A stretch of DNA of 64,000 nt, from positions 1,908,066 to 1,972,065 of the forward strand of contig JAJNNX010000004.1 in assembly GCA_023159155.1 (NCBI GenBank), written 5' to 3'. Below the pieces are notes generated by a model. That model was not told the DNA's origin, made no database searches, and worked only from the letters and a program-made list of their open reading frames with translations. Positions 1-11,269 of this stretch are shown here, piece by piece (the first letter of the stretch is position 1; each line of letters starts with the position of its first letter). The position numbers and the translations under genes were made by a program. The DNA is from Ustulina deusta. Its lineage: Eukaryota > Ascomycota > Sordariomycetes > Xylariales > Xylariaceae.

Positions 1-1
1 A

Positions 2-550
2 TTTGTGACGTACGAGAGCCGTGATGATGCGTTGGACGCAATCCGCGAATTTAATGGAGCGAATGCTAAAGGTGAGCAACTCGCACATCGCCTGCTAATG
101 TGGCCTAACAAATTCCTTGAAGGCCAACCTATTCGCATAACGATCCAGGCTTCAGCGCCAAGACGCAACCCCTTCGATACCGCAACAGTGCCTAGTAGAC
201 CACTAGCCGAACGTATCACTCGACCGCGATCACTGTCGCCCAACGATCGAGCGATCGACCGCTATGTCCCTGAAGGTGGAAGACGTTCCCACAGTCCCAG
301 ACCTCGGCGCCGCGGCAGACGAGCAGGAGCGCGACGCGAGAACGGAGGGGAGAGCACAGGACGCCCTACAGGACGCGCTGCAGGACGAGATGGCCGGCCT
401 AAAAAGACGCAGGAAGAATTAGATGCCGAAATGGAGGATTACTTTGAGAATCGTGGTGGAAACGTCTCTGGGCAAGTTGCAACAGCGACTGGTGCGAACA
501 AGGATCAGACCCAAGCTCAAGCAACGGACGACGTCGACATGATCGAGTAA
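2..550 (+). CDS. Aly/REF-type mRNA export factor (Yra1/Mlo3 family), 3' part only
   Basis: The open frame is already running at the left edge, so the N-terminus lies outside the window; no internal ATG is a convincing start. The first ~25 codons read like the end of an RRM (aliphatic-aromatic strand, then DALDAIREFNGANAKG). An Arg/Gly-rich linker follows, and then the motif KKTQEELDAEMEDYF, typical of the C-terminal FoP/UAP56-binding element of Aly/REF proteins. In the family, these nuclear adaptors bind spliced mRNA and hand it to the Mex67 export receptor via the Sub2/UAP56 helicase. The RGR-rich linker is the usual RNA-binding and methylation-prone segment. The protein ends at an acidic VDMIE tail. 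The family call rests on the RRM tail plus the FoP-like motif; the exact orthologue cannot be fixed without the N-terminus. Confidence 0.8.
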   Translation, partial: FVTYESRDDALDAIREFNGANAKGEQLAHRLLMWPNKFLEGQPIRITIQASAPRRNPFDTATVPSRPLAERITRPRSLSPNDRAIDRYVPEGGRRSHSPRPRRRGRRAGARRENGGESTGRPTGRAAGRDGRPKKTQEELDAEMEDYFENRGGNVSGQVATATGANKDQTQAQATDDVDMIE

Positions 551-1402
551 GGTTCGACCAGAGGTTCAAATCGCAACCATGTCGAAATAGGGCTTGGAAT
601 ATATGTATGATGCTAGCACGGCCAAACTCTTCACTACTCTCCAGAAAGATTGAGTGTCAACTCCCGTCCTGTTATTTGGGCTAGCTTATGATACGAAACA
701 GTGTAGTAGCCTGGTTACTAGTAAAGTTTCCAACGACCATGATATTTAATACTTACCACGTAAACCCTACTACGGCATTGTCTTTTAGAATGGCTCCCAA
801 CCGGACATAAACATGTCGAGGTAGAGAGTTGAGGGATTGGCGGTAGCGATGAGCAATCGTTCGTCCCAAGGCGAACGTTGTGATGCCGTTCCCGCGTAAT
901 TAATCCCAGTCAACCTCATAATTTTTCAGTTCCTTTCATGCCCAAAGATAAACATACTAAATATTCTATGTATCGTCAAGTTGCTGTTACCGATCTTGTT
1001 TCGCCCATGGCTATTTAAACTATGTACATTCTGTTAATCTGTGTGCATGCGCGTGTGTTTGAATTGGTCTTCAGTTGCCTCTCCTACATAGTAATTACAG
1101 CAGCTCTAGAGCCGTGTCTCATTCGTAGATTGGTAGCGGATGAATACTCTATCTAATTACGCGTCTCATAAGGATCATGAATGACGTTGGCCGTTCGGTT
1201 AAAATTAGACATCTCGTCAAGCGCTCTACATAAAATAATAAGATATGTCTTGTACACACGTCAACTCGAGGGTAACAGCCATGTCCTCGGTCGAGCTTAT
1301 GTTGTACTTGATCCTAGTTGCAGTTAACGAATTCGCTCGCTTGTTGCTAATGTCGTGCCTCCGGCTGGCCGCAGCAGCATTCAGCAACATCAAAGTAGAG
1401 GT
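551..1402. other. Convergent intergenic region (3' ends of export factor and dehydrogenase)
   Basis: AT-leaning noncoding DNA between two genes that point at each other. It should hold both 3' UTRs and terminators. I see no ORF with family resemblance, tRNA or repeat here. Confidence 0.6.
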
Positions 1403-2730
1403 TTAGTCGTTCTTTTTCCTCTTATTCTCAAGACCTTCTGCCATCGCCGCAGCCATATCATTGACGTCGGTACCTCTCTTCCTCTTACCAACTTTCTCGT
1501 CGCCTAGCACAGTGTCCTCCGCAACAGCCCGGTAGACGTTAGCAACGCCGCGGAATAAGTCTTGCGGAAAGCCGCCCTCCTCGTCGAAGGTCAAGGCGAT
1601 CTCCTCCATTTCCCTGACCCAACGGTACGCCTTGGGCGCCATGCCGATAACCCCGCGCTCTGCCGCGATCCAGTGCCCCGGGACCAACCCTTGCAGCTCG
1701 CGCTGCAGCTCATCGAGCACGCCCAAGCGCTTGGCCGTCGTGAAGGACTGGATCGCAAGCGACGTGAATCCCTTGGTCAAGCTCGCAAAGCACATCTTCA
1801 GACCCGAGGCGACGCCGATCTCACCGGAGACATGTCGCGCGTTGAGCGTCGCCGAGAGCTTCTCTCCATACACGGGGATATCGGAAATCTTATACGGACC
1901 CGAGACCGGGATGCTAGGGACGCTCCATTCTGTGATGCTGCTGCTGGATCCGGGAGCCTCGGGCCGCGACTTCGGAGCCGGCGGACCCCCGATGATGGCG
2001 CCGTCGATGAAGCGCACCTGGCCCCGCGTCTGCTCGAAGAGCGCCGCGATGGCCTTGGTCGTCGACGGGGCCACGGCGTTCAGGTCGGCGAAATACAGCG
2101 GCTCGCCCCGCCGGAAGGGTCCCGTGACGGCGTCGACGATGCGCTGCGCCGTGGCCGCGGCATCCCTCGGCGGCACCACCGACAAGACGACGTCGCAGGC
2201 CTCGGCCAGATGCTCGTCCGACGGGTAGATCTCGACCTGCGCGCTCTTGGCCCGCTCTATCGTGTCGTCACTGCGGTTTTTGGTTGGCTGCGCGTCAGCA
2301 ATTTTCTCTTGCGCCCCCCCCTCCCCTAGGAAGGAAGAAAAAAAAAGGCCGGCAGGCAGAAACGGGCGTTCAATGCAATTGAATGAAATGCATTTTATGG
2401 AGCGAACCTTCGACCTCTGCAGTTCGTCGCCACGGAGAATCCGTTCGCGATTAGCAGCCTGGCGATACCCATTCCCACTGGCCGACAACGCTCGGGGTCA
2501 GTAGGTAATCAATCGCCATCTTGAGAGAGCGTGTTTCGAAAAAAAAGCCGCGATAAAGCATCCATGACATGATTTTTAGGGTCCAAGATTGGGGGGGGCT
2601 TGTTGTACTTGGTACTCTAAAAAAGTAGATAGAGAAAAAGTCCTCAAACCAAGAACAAAAGTGATGAGACTGAGAGTTACTCACTATCTCCGATGGAGAG
2701 GATGCCGATCTTGGCTAGAGGGGACGTCAT
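1403..2730 (-). CDS. 6-phosphogluconate dehydrogenase-like NAD-binding protein with DUF1932-type C-terminus
   Basis: Three exons on the minus strand: 2730-2685, 2477-2408 and 2270-1403, giving 327 aa. The start is the ATG at 2730, because it restores the Rossmann motif: KIGILSIGDMGMGIARLL (residues 7-24) is split by intron 1. Introns are 207 and 137 nt with GT...AG ends and phases that keep frame; the second donor (GTTCGC) is weak. The region VVLSVVPPRDAA fits the second half of a beta-hydroxyacid-dehydrogenase Rossmann fold. ASGLKMCFASLTKGFTSL looks like the helical C-terminal dimerisation domain found in the DUF1932 group. Family members are NAD(P)-dependent oxidoreductases of mostly unknown substrate. 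The C-terminus is lysine/arginine-rich (KVGKRKRG, ENKRKKND), possibly a nuclear-targeting tail. Reading the long last-exon frame upstream of 2270 would give a spurious N-terminus. Confidence 0.85.
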
Positions 2731-5700
2731 TTTTTGTTGCCCGAGGTTTATTTTGACTCTCTCTCTTTAACTAGATTTTCGATGTTTTCCGATGTGGATG
2801 TACTTGAGATGGGTTTTTAAAATTCTTCTTGACTTGATTATATTTCTGTAGCGCCCGCTGCTGCTCCTTTCGGCGAAAGCAGAGAGTATCGCCGAGGTTG
2901 TACTCGGGACTCCATCTCCTGTTCTCTCCCCTTTAGCCCACCTACATACATATATACCTATTATACCTTATATTGGTCAGCACCCTCCCCTCCCACTGGG
3001 TTGGTAATTGCAGCGTAGGTAAAGCGTAGCTACAAACGTATTCGTTTATGGCTTTAGCTAGCAATTCTAATCGCCATGCGCTATTCTAATTGAAATGATA
3101 ACTAAAGACAATACACTACTGTTTAATTAATTCTGTTGAAAGTTCGCATACCTGTTTCCAAATGGCCTTAGCAATAAATATAGTGATGCTTTGACAATCA
3201 GAAACATCAAGTTCTATCTTGAAGACTGTATTGCACACGTAGTATGTGATAGGCCTTTGATAGAGAAGTGGGTTTGGTTAGCGCGGCAGCAGTGATGGCT
3301 TTCTGCATCCCGAGAAAGCCTGCCTATATTAACACTTTGATACTGTAAACTTGATGTGGCTCTACAACTTCATGGCTCGGACGATTGGTGGCGTTTGGCT
3401 TGCTTGTTGGACTGCGCCGGTCCTTTAGTGAAATTGGGGCTTCTCAGACACGGCTGTCTGCCGGCATGAACACCGAATGTCATAGGAATTGGCAGAGTCT
3501 AGGTTGGCCTTTCAAAAGGCCCGAATTGAAGAATATATAGATCTCGGACATGGTAAAAGTAAGGGGCCGCTGGTCGCCGCTCATAGTATACATTCGTCCG
3601 TGGGGTCTGGATTTCGAAATCTGGATCCGGGGGTTGTAATATTGGATCTCTTCTTCAATGATCCCGCGAAAGTCTCCGGGCAAGCCCAAGGATTCGATAA
3701 TCGTGTCCAAGATTTCTCCCATAATACGGGGGCAGATGCGTTTGTGTACGCTTGTTTATGGCGGGTTTACCCAAGTCCTTCTATTAAGCAGCTGTATAGT
3801 TTACTCCTATTGGTCTGGTAGGGTTATAAGTCACGAGAAACTTCCATTATGATACTTAATTAGCGACCCCTCCGAGGAATTTATTTATTGTGACCCAGAA
3901 GCTGGCTTTTCTATGAGAAGTTTTATTATTTTTATTATTTTTTAAATAGCTTCCTACCCCTTCCCCTCTACGGTAATCCTCAGTTAAGCGCCCCTCCACT
4001 CGCATGCAATATTATGGACCTTATCAAAAGCAGTGGAAATACATGCATATACCTGTTTTAAGCGTGGTATTTCAGGATGATTAACACCGGGCAATGCAAC
4101 GACTCGCCTATCTTGCATTACACAACTCGATAGACCGGTAGTTATGGCGATGGGGTCCATATTCGACAAGACGTTAAGAATCGAAGACAACTCAGCAATA
4201 GTATCATAAGAAGGGGGTTTCTCCTCTTACAGCTGCCAAGAAGTAGCTTCAAGTCTATCTAGATTGAATACAGTAGAAGTAAGGAATAATGATATACATA
4301 AGAGAGAGTCGTGAGCCATCCTCGATTCCTCCCCTCATTATTTCTGTCACTCCAAGTGATGCTACTCTAGCTACGTGACCCTTCGCGCCTCTCTGTGGCT
4401 TGTTGTCGTACGTACATGTGCAGGAGGTATATTGACTACACTAATGCAGGCGGGTGGAGGCTACCGACGTATGGGTTTTTCATGGCCACTGCAGGTGGGT
4501 TAGATACGCGAGCAGAATTGAACAATCCGCCTCTGCTTCACACTATGAGCACTATCGTGAAAGGGTTACTATACATACGTGACATACGTGGGTGAAAGGG
4601 ACTGTTATAAAGCGGCAGGCAACATTTGATTCGCCAAGTCTATACGAGCTCGGTTTTTTTTTTTTTTGTCTTTGCCAAGATGACGTGTCTACAACAAGCT
4701 CATTCAGGCTGCGTGCGGCCAAACTAACATGACCGGCGGGATTCGCGGGACCGCTGACATGGACCTAAGTCACACACGCCAACAAATCACGTCACTTTAG
4801 AACTCTAGATAGGGTAATCTCGAAATACTCGACGAATAAGTATTCATCCATACTGATGAGTTCCGACATCGTAATAGAGGTTCGCTCAATCATTTTCGCA
4901 ATTTGTATATACATGTCTTACACGAACGGTACGGAATTCGCTTCTTCCTGAGTTGAGGAGTGTACATAGTGAAGATAAGCCAGGCAACAGCTTAGTGCTA
5001 CTGTCTGTATGTTACTAGGTCAAGTAGGTAGGTAGTAGGATATACATGGACATACATAATGTGTCTGCCTGGGTACACAGCATGGGGCTATGCGGCTGAC
5101 ATCCCCATTATCTACACTAAATATATAGGTACCTAGGTACTTAGACAGAAGCGATAGTGTTTCCAGATAGCTACCTGAGACTACCCGTGTGTGGTAATAT
5201 CCAATATCCTCGCTGGCGTTGGATGAAAGTCTCCGAGAAACGACAGACTATCGAGGCCGGCGGCATGATTTGTAGGCCAACCCCTGAAGCCTGCCGGGAC
5301 AACCCACCCCCGCTGATCCGTGTCCTGTAGGTCCCTGCCCAGGTAGGTACGCTAGGGGTTTCTCGAGGGGTTGTAGCCGTTTTACAGCGGTTTTGTGGCG
5401 GGATTCCGTCCCATGTCCTGTCCGTGACTACAAGAGTCGACGATGTCTCTCCCCCAATTCAATACTTCCCTCTGTGAATTGACCAACGCACCGCCCTCCT
5501 CAAACCCTGTTCTCGATTTGTTATCATCAAATCAACCATCTTCCGCGAACAGTCTGAGACAGCCGACGTGTCTAAAGCTGGAACTCCTGACTGACGCTCT
5601 CTCGCGCACTCCGGGCAAATATTATCTCTCATCGAGCCTCGGGCAGAGTCCGCATGCTTCACGCACAACGTTGAATCATCTCAGTAAACACATAGTTTCT

Positions 5701-5771
5701 TTCTCTCGCCATTGAGAATAACCTTCAAGAAATCTCCGCGCTATCTTATCTAAACTCCCCGTCCATTGATC
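2731..5771. other. Intergenic region upstream of the dehydrogenase (-) and P450 (+)
   Basis: Three kilobases without a supportable gene. It contains both divergent promoters, a T-run near 4655-4668, and short runs of the TAGG/ACCT type (for example 5025-5040 and 5130-5150) that recur across the window. ORFs of 60-110 codons here have no recognisable motif. Confidence 0.55.
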
Positions 5772-7509
5772 ATGGGAGTGTTTCCCTATCCTTGGCGGGG
5801 AATCCTCGCATCCTCAGTAGCAGCATCGTACATCCTCGCCTTATACCAGCCGCACTGGTGGAAACTTCACTTTACTGGCGGTTTCATTTGCACTTGGGTA
5901 TTGCAGTCATCGGCATGGGCCTTCTGGGTTGTCATCCTATGGCCCAAGTTCTTTTCGCCACTCCGAAGCCTGCCGGAGCCGGCTGGAGGTTCGTGGTGGA
6001 ACGGCCATTTCAGAAGGATTTTGGCAGAACCGAGTGGGGTCCCGATGAGAGAATGGTAAGGCAGCTACCGATTTGTGCATCTGGATTTGCGAGGCTGATT
6101 CGAGAGACAGGATTGCCACAGTTCCCAATGACGGGGTCATGAGATATCTTGGGATGGCAAATAGCGAGCGAGTGCTCGTCACCGGCCCCAAGGCCTTATC
6201 GGAAGTACTAGTTACCAAGAACTACCACTTCGAGAAGCCGAAAGCGCTGCGTTATAACATCGTTCGCCTCCTTGGCGCAGGCATCCTCCTTGCTGAAGGC
6301 GATGAACATAAGATTCAGCGAAAGAATCTTATGCCTGCCTTCGCCTTTCGACATATAAAAGACTTGTATCCCGTTTTCTGGCGCAAAACCCGCGAAGTGG
6401 TGCAGGCTATGAATAAGGACATACTCGCCGACGCTGCGAATCAGCCTCCGTCTCCCGATCTCGAGAAAGCCGGGAAGTCAGCCGTAATTGAGGTTGGAAA
6501 TTGGGCTTCTCGTGTGACCCTCGACATCATTGGAGTCGCCGGGCTTGGTCGTGATTTTGGCGCTATTAAAGATCAACACTCGGAACTCAATGAGACCTAC
6601 CGACAGCTGTTCACACCGACCAGACAAGCGATGCTTTTAAATTTCCTTAGTCAGCTGTTGCCGGGGTGGTTCCTTGCTCAAATACCCGTGAAACGCAATG
6701 AGGATGTCAATGCGGCGTCACAGTATATTCGCTCGGTATGCCGGAGTCTCATTCAAGAGAAGAAGCAGAAAATTGCACGAAAGGAACCGACAGATCACGA
6801 TATTCTCTCGGTAGCTCTAGAGTCCGGCGGTTTCTCAGACGAGAACCTAGCTGACCAACTCATGACCTTCCTTGCTGCAGGCCATGAGACAACAGCGTCC
6901 TCGATGACTTGGGCAATATACATGCTGTCAAGGTTCCCCAAGGTACAAGAACGTCTTAGACGGGAAGTCCGAGAGAAGTTACCTTCCATCGACTCGGAAA
7001 CCGATATCACAAGTCTCGATATTGATCATATGCCGTATCTGAATGCTGTTTGCAACGAGGTTTTGCGGTACTACTCTCCCGTGCCCATAACCATTCGCGA
7101 GACTGGCCAAGAGACAGATATATTGGGTCACAAAATACCAAAAGGTGTCAGGGTCGTGCTTGTGCCGTGGGCGACGAACTTCGACAAATCACTCTGGGGT
7201 CCAGATGCTCACGAATTCAATCCCGACAGATGGATGCCGATAAGTGGCGACGATAAGAGAGCTGCAAGTGGCGGGGCCACGAGCAACTTCGCGTTCATGA
7301 CATTCCTACACGGGCCTAGGAGTTGCATCGGTCAGGCCTTCGCGAAGGCGGAGTTCGCCTGTATTCTGGCCGGCTGGGTTGGCCGCTTCGAGTTCGAGCT
7401 CAAGAATAAAGAGGAGATGGACGAGAAGAATGTCCTTATAAAGGGAGGTATCACTGCCCGACCTGCCAAGGGCATGTATGTGCATGCAACTGTTGTGGAT
7501 GGCTGGTAA
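5772..7509 (+). CDS. Cytochrome P450 monooxygenase
   Basis: Two exons, 5772-6055 and 6111-7509, joined across a 55-nt intron (GTAAGG...GACAG with a CTGAT branch site), giving 560 aa. The start at 5772 supplies a hydrophobic N-terminus (residues ~8-58), as expected of an ER-anchored class II fungal P450. Seen in sequence: the I-helix oxygen-activation motif AAGHETTASS near residue 352, the K-helix ExxR (EVLR, 411-414), NPDRWM of the PERF-like region, and the heme loop FLHGPRSCIGQAF with Cys500. Together these make an intact heme-thiolate monooxygenase that would take electrons from an ER reductase. The pre-helix segment PSGVPMREW followed by NDGVMRYLGM is familiar from CYP3/CYP4-like fungal families, but the substrate cannot be told. 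It converges with the adjacent dehydrogenase, 145 bp away. Confidence 0.93.
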
Positions 7510-7654
7510 GGACGAATGGTGGAGTAATGAAGTATATATAACAACCACTCAACTGCTGTATTATAACTGAATCGCGGCTCATGACCTCCGCATTCTCTGA
7601 TACCCATGACCTCAATTCTCGTCGTAGCCTCCGCTGTGGGCACGTCCGTCTTCC

Positions 7655-8931
7655 TTACAAGCCATTGACACCAATCTTCAGGAAGGTCGGGTCCTCGTCA
7701 ATCCGCTTCCTGAGTTCCCCATGCTTAAGCTGATCTACATCCCACGCGGCCCAGACGAAGCGACCATGCAGGAACTTAGCCTCGGGCGAGGCCGCCCATA
7801 CCGCAAAGTGGCCAGGCAAATCAACTACGGAATTCGAGGTCAGCTCTTCCGCCGGTCGCACTTTGGTATCACAGGTCGGTGATAAAATGGAAGTAGTAAA
7901 ACAGGACGGAGGAGAACTCGGGGGTAGACGACGTACCATGGTCCCAAGCAAACGAGTCCTCGGTCCAGCCATGAGCCCTGGCCGCATCAGTGAAGATAGC
8001 GCCCGGATGATAGCTGATGACTTGCATCTTCTCTGCCGGGGTATCCTGCGCGACTAGCTGCAACGTCAACTGGCCCGCGTGCTTCGTCAGCCCATAACCC
8101 AGGGTATCGCTCGCCATGACGACGAAATCATGGATAGCAGCGGTGGAGACGTGGACGAGATACTGCGGGATTAGGAGTCAATATATAAATACAAGCGAGC
8201 GCGACACACGTCTTTTTTTTCGAACGAAGACGATTTATCGAATCTCCGGCGAGGAAATGATGGAAGGAAGCAAGGAAGAAAAGGGGTTCACCCACCTTCG
8301 TGTCGGAAGCGCCCTTGCCCTCCTGTTTGTAGAAGCGCTCCGTCATCTGCAGCTGCGCGCGCACGTTGCCGTCGTAGTTCTTCCAGACTTCGTCGGTGCC
8401 GGCCTCGAGGAGCGGCTTCTTGGGGGCGATCTTGGCCATGTTCAGCACGAGGACGTCGACGACGACGCCGTCGTCCCGGAGCCTCGCCCACAGCGCGTCG
8501 ACGGCCGCCGCGTCGGTGATGTCGCAGGGCACTCCGACGACCTCCCCTGTATACCCGGCGCTGGCCTCATCGGTTAGCTTCCGCACCGCTGTGGCCACGA
8601 CATCTTTGCGACGGCCGAGCACGATGACCCTTGCTGCCGAGGCACGGACCAAGCCTTGCGCGATCCCGTACCCTATGCCCGAGCTGCCGCCTGCTGTTCA
8701 ACCACTGGAGTCAGTAATTACCATAAAGAGCAAAATTTGACCAATGTCTCGGGAGCATGCAGGAGCAACTGAGGCCAAAAATTGCCAAAAGGGGATAGAA
8801 AAGACTCCAGGGAACTAACTAATCACCACGGTTCTACCCGCCTGGCTCAGCTCCGGACGCAACGGGTCGATGGCGGCGTAGGAGTTGTTGTGAACCGGGT
8901 CCGTGAGCGTTGCGTATTTACCCCAAGACAT
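7655..8931 (-). CDS. Short-chain dehydrogenase/reductase (SDR)
   Basis: Four exons on the minus strand: 8931-8820, 8693-8296, 8162-7937 and 7860-7655, giving 313 aa. All junctions keep frame. The first intron splits the cofactor motif, which is rebuilt as TGGSSGIG (residues 38-45). Further SDR marks are the NAG-equivalent VLVLNMAK, the catalytic Ser176 in VHVSTAA, and the YxxxK pair Tyr193/Lys197 (YGLTK). The C-terminal LPGHFAVWAASPEAKFLHGR is typical of fungal classical SDRs. The enzyme should be a soluble NAD(P)(H) oxidoreductase; its substrate is not evident. It shares its ~0.9-kb promoter region with the Zn2Cys6 regulator and converges on the P450. A TATA-like element lies about 157 bp upstream of the ATG. 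Confidence 0.9.
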
Positions 8932-9826
8932 GTTGTCGAGTTGGCTGTAAATATAGCTTTTCTATGAAATTTGGCTGGGAAGTTGGAAAGGTTCTCGAGA
9001 AGAGTGGATGTCTTCTTAGCAGTTGGATGTGTGCGATGTGGTCTGAGGACAGAGGAAACAAATATCTCTAGGCGAGACATCGCGGCCTTTATATATCGTT
9101 GGTGTCATAGTTTCCCACCGGTTCATTTACCCTATAAAATGCTCATCTACCCTAAAAGCCAGGGCTTGAAGGGATCCCATGTCACGATGGAGATGACTAG
9201 GCGGACATATTCGACAGGGGCGTCAACACAATGATTTGCTTGCTCAGGCCTGTCTTGCTGACCAATTTCAAATACCGCGGGCGTCAAGGCCGGTTTTTTG
9301 TAAGACTCTTCTTCTAGGAAACCATAGTCATATCGCTAGTCCATCACATTATTCGTTCAATGTTCTGAAGGGCTTCGGCTCAATGCATGCCACGAGGGGC
9401 CCTTTGCGGCCACGGCGGGCATATGTGGGCATATGTGGGCATTCCCTATACAACTCTAGGATTTAACGGATATTAGAAGAATAGGCCACGCCAATCGTCA
9501 ACCCTCCCTGCGGGAATTTAAAGGGACCCGTGTTTTCCGTCGCGTGGGAAGAGGCTGATGGCGCCAGATTCGTTGCCGTTGAACTCCATAATTCTGCGCC
9601 GAGCCGTCGATGCTGATGATCTCCCCCACCCCCGCTGTAAGGAATATCCACTTTTGTCCGACTTGCTTTCCGCAAAACGAAGCATCTAGACTAGTGTATC
9701 CATCCCAGACTATCTAGACCGAGATCCATTTTGAGACTCCCTGATCTTGACCAATTCCCGCCTGCCACCCACCATAACAATGTCAATAGTACGGCTTTGA
9801 TGTAGAGATAGACGGATTTTCCGAGG
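8932..9826. promoter_or_regulatory. Shared divergent promoter region, SDR (-) and Zn2Cys6 regulator (+)
   Basis: An 895-bp gap between two divergent start codons. It contains the SDR TATA-like element and a small direct repeat (GGGCATATGT twice, about 9418-9440). The head-to-head layout would let one control region serve both genes. No specific operator is identified. Confidence 0.45.
9088..9095 (-). promoter_or_regulatory. TATA-like element of the SDR gene
   Basis: Minus-strand TATATAAA about 157 bp upstream of the SDR start codon. It is a plausible core promoter, judged on sequence and position alone. Confidence 0.4.
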
Positions 9827-11269
9827 ATGGAACCAATACCATCTGACGTGACCTCGCTTGCGGGCACGACACGCCCGATTGCTTGGCGAAGGGCATGCGT
9901 GGCTTGCACCAGGGCGAAGCGCCAATGTACTAAGCAAGTACCGAGATGTCGAAGATGCATAGAGAAGGGGCTGCACTGCACCTATCTTCCACCGCGGCGG
10001 CCAGAACTGTCTGGTACCGCGGGGGCTGAGGGGCCGCCACTCGACCCTCGCAACACCGCTCTACATCCCGACGAGAGTCTGATAGCTGCGTCGGCAGACG
10101 TCAGAGGCCCCCTTGGTGTTCCAGGAGACTCTGCGTTCGATTTCTTCCAGATGACCGAAACCGACCCGGAAACCCTTGGGCTGCCTCCTGAAGCCGGTCC
10201 TTCAAGAGGGCCCCCCCAGAACACGGTCTCCTCCGAGGCCCAAGTCCGTCTGCGAGGCGCCTGGTTCTTGGCCCCCGAGACTTGGACCGTGGAATTCACC
10301 GAGCCGCCCTTCGCGACGCTCCGGGAGACCGAAGGCTCTCTGAAGAATTACATCGAGCAGATGCGATCGTGGATGCGGCAATGGGTGACGGAAGGCCATA
10401 GCCTGCTCCACCACCGCGAGCTATACGTGTTCCACATGCCGCGACACACTCAAGACGCGTACACGGCGATGGTCACGTACATGGGCAAGACGCGAGACAA
10501 CGAGGCCACGGTGCGCCAGATCCTCGAAGACCGCGTCTCCCAGTTATTGCAGGACCAGGCCGTCGTGGAGGCCTCTCTGGGCATGAACAACGCCGGCAGT
10601 ATCTTCCACCACCTGAGCCGTGTGCAGTCCCTGCTCTGCTACCAGCTCATCCGCCTCTTCGACGGCGACATCCGCATGCGCGGGCAGGCCGAGGCCTTAA
10701 TCCCGACCTTGTTCCTGTGGAACAGGCAGATGCTCGAGTGCGCCAAGGAGAACCTGGGACGTCCCGAGCTCTTCCTCGCATCCTCGCCGTTCGATGTGAA
10801 TCTATCACCGCCCGGCGCCGCTGCTACTACTACTACTACTACTGCGGGGGGCAGCCCCTTTTTCTCTCCGAAGGCCGTGTGGCGGGCCTGGATCGTCGCC
10901 GAGGGCGTCCGTCGCACCTGGCAAGCCACAAACGTCATGCAGGGCGGTTACCAGTTCTTCCAGCGCGGCTGGTCGGAGTGCCCGGGCCGTCTGCCCAGCA
11001 CGATGCGGAAGACGCTGTGGGATGCGCCGTCGGCATATTCGTGGGCGAGGGAGCTCAGCGGTGGCAAGAACCCTCTGCTTGTGTCGATAGGGAGGCTGGA
11101 GGAGATGTTGTCGCAGATCTCTCCGGCCGAGGTTGATGATTTCAACATCGCGGGCATCGAACTCTACGGTATGGAGAGTATGGATCAGTGGCTAGAAGAG
11201 AAGAGACATCATGAGCCGCAGCTTTTGGCGGGTTTGGAGAGCATGTCGTATGGAAATTGGACAAGTTAA
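9827..11269 (+). CDS. Zn2Cys6 fungal transcription factor
   Basis: Single-exon frame of 480 aa starting at the ATG at 9827. A classical zinc binuclear cluster is near the N-terminus: Cys24, 27, 34, 41, 44 and 51 (C-x2-C-x6-C-x6-C-x2-C-x6-C), with the basic stretch TRAKRQ typical of GAL4-type DNA binding. A Pro/Glu-rich linker (about residues 55-135) leads to a helical region (about 150-270) and a C-terminal domain resembling those of regulators found beside small metabolite gene groups. A homothreonine run near codon 335 is encoded by an ACT microsatellite. Its position head-to-head with an SDR and near a P450 suggests, but does not prove, that it controls them. Confidence 0.85.
   Translation: MEPIPSDVTSLAGTTRPIAWRRACVACTRAKRQCTKQVPRCRRCIEKGLHCTYLPPRRPELSGTAGAEGPPLDPRNTALHPDESLIAASADVRGPLGVPGDSAFDFFQMTETDPETLGLPPEAGPSRGPPQNTVSSEAQVRLRGAWFLAPETWTVEFTEPPFATLRETEGSLKNYIEQMRSWMRQWVTEGHSLLHHRELYVFHMPRHTQDAYTAMVTYMGKTRDNEATVRQILEDRVSQLLQDQAVVEASLGMNNAGSIFHHLSRVQSLLCYQLIRLFDGDIRMRGQAEALIPTLFLWNRQMLECAKENLGRPELFLASSPFDVNLSPPGAAATTTTTTAGGSPFFSPKAVWRAWIVAEGVRRTWQATNVMQGGYQFFQRGWSECPGRLPSTMRKTLWDAPSAYSWARELSGGKNPLLVSIGRLEEMLSQISPAEVDDFNIAGIELYGMESMDQWLEEKRHHEPQLLAGLESMSYGNWTS
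10822..10844 (+). repeat. ACT trinucleotide microsatellite inside the Zn2Cys6 gene
   Basis: Consecutive ACT codons give a polythreonine run in a linker. Slippage here would change length by whole codons. Confidence 0.7.

Noticed and set aside
1562..2329. Plus-strand 255-codon ORF opposite the dehydrogenase
   Set aside because: Arg/Asp-rich antisense shadow of a GC-rich coding exon, with no family features.
5443..5715. 90-codon ORF just upstream of the P450
   Set aside because: Low-complexity Ser/Leu composition, no motif, and it lies in the P450 5' region. Most likely chance or leader sequence.
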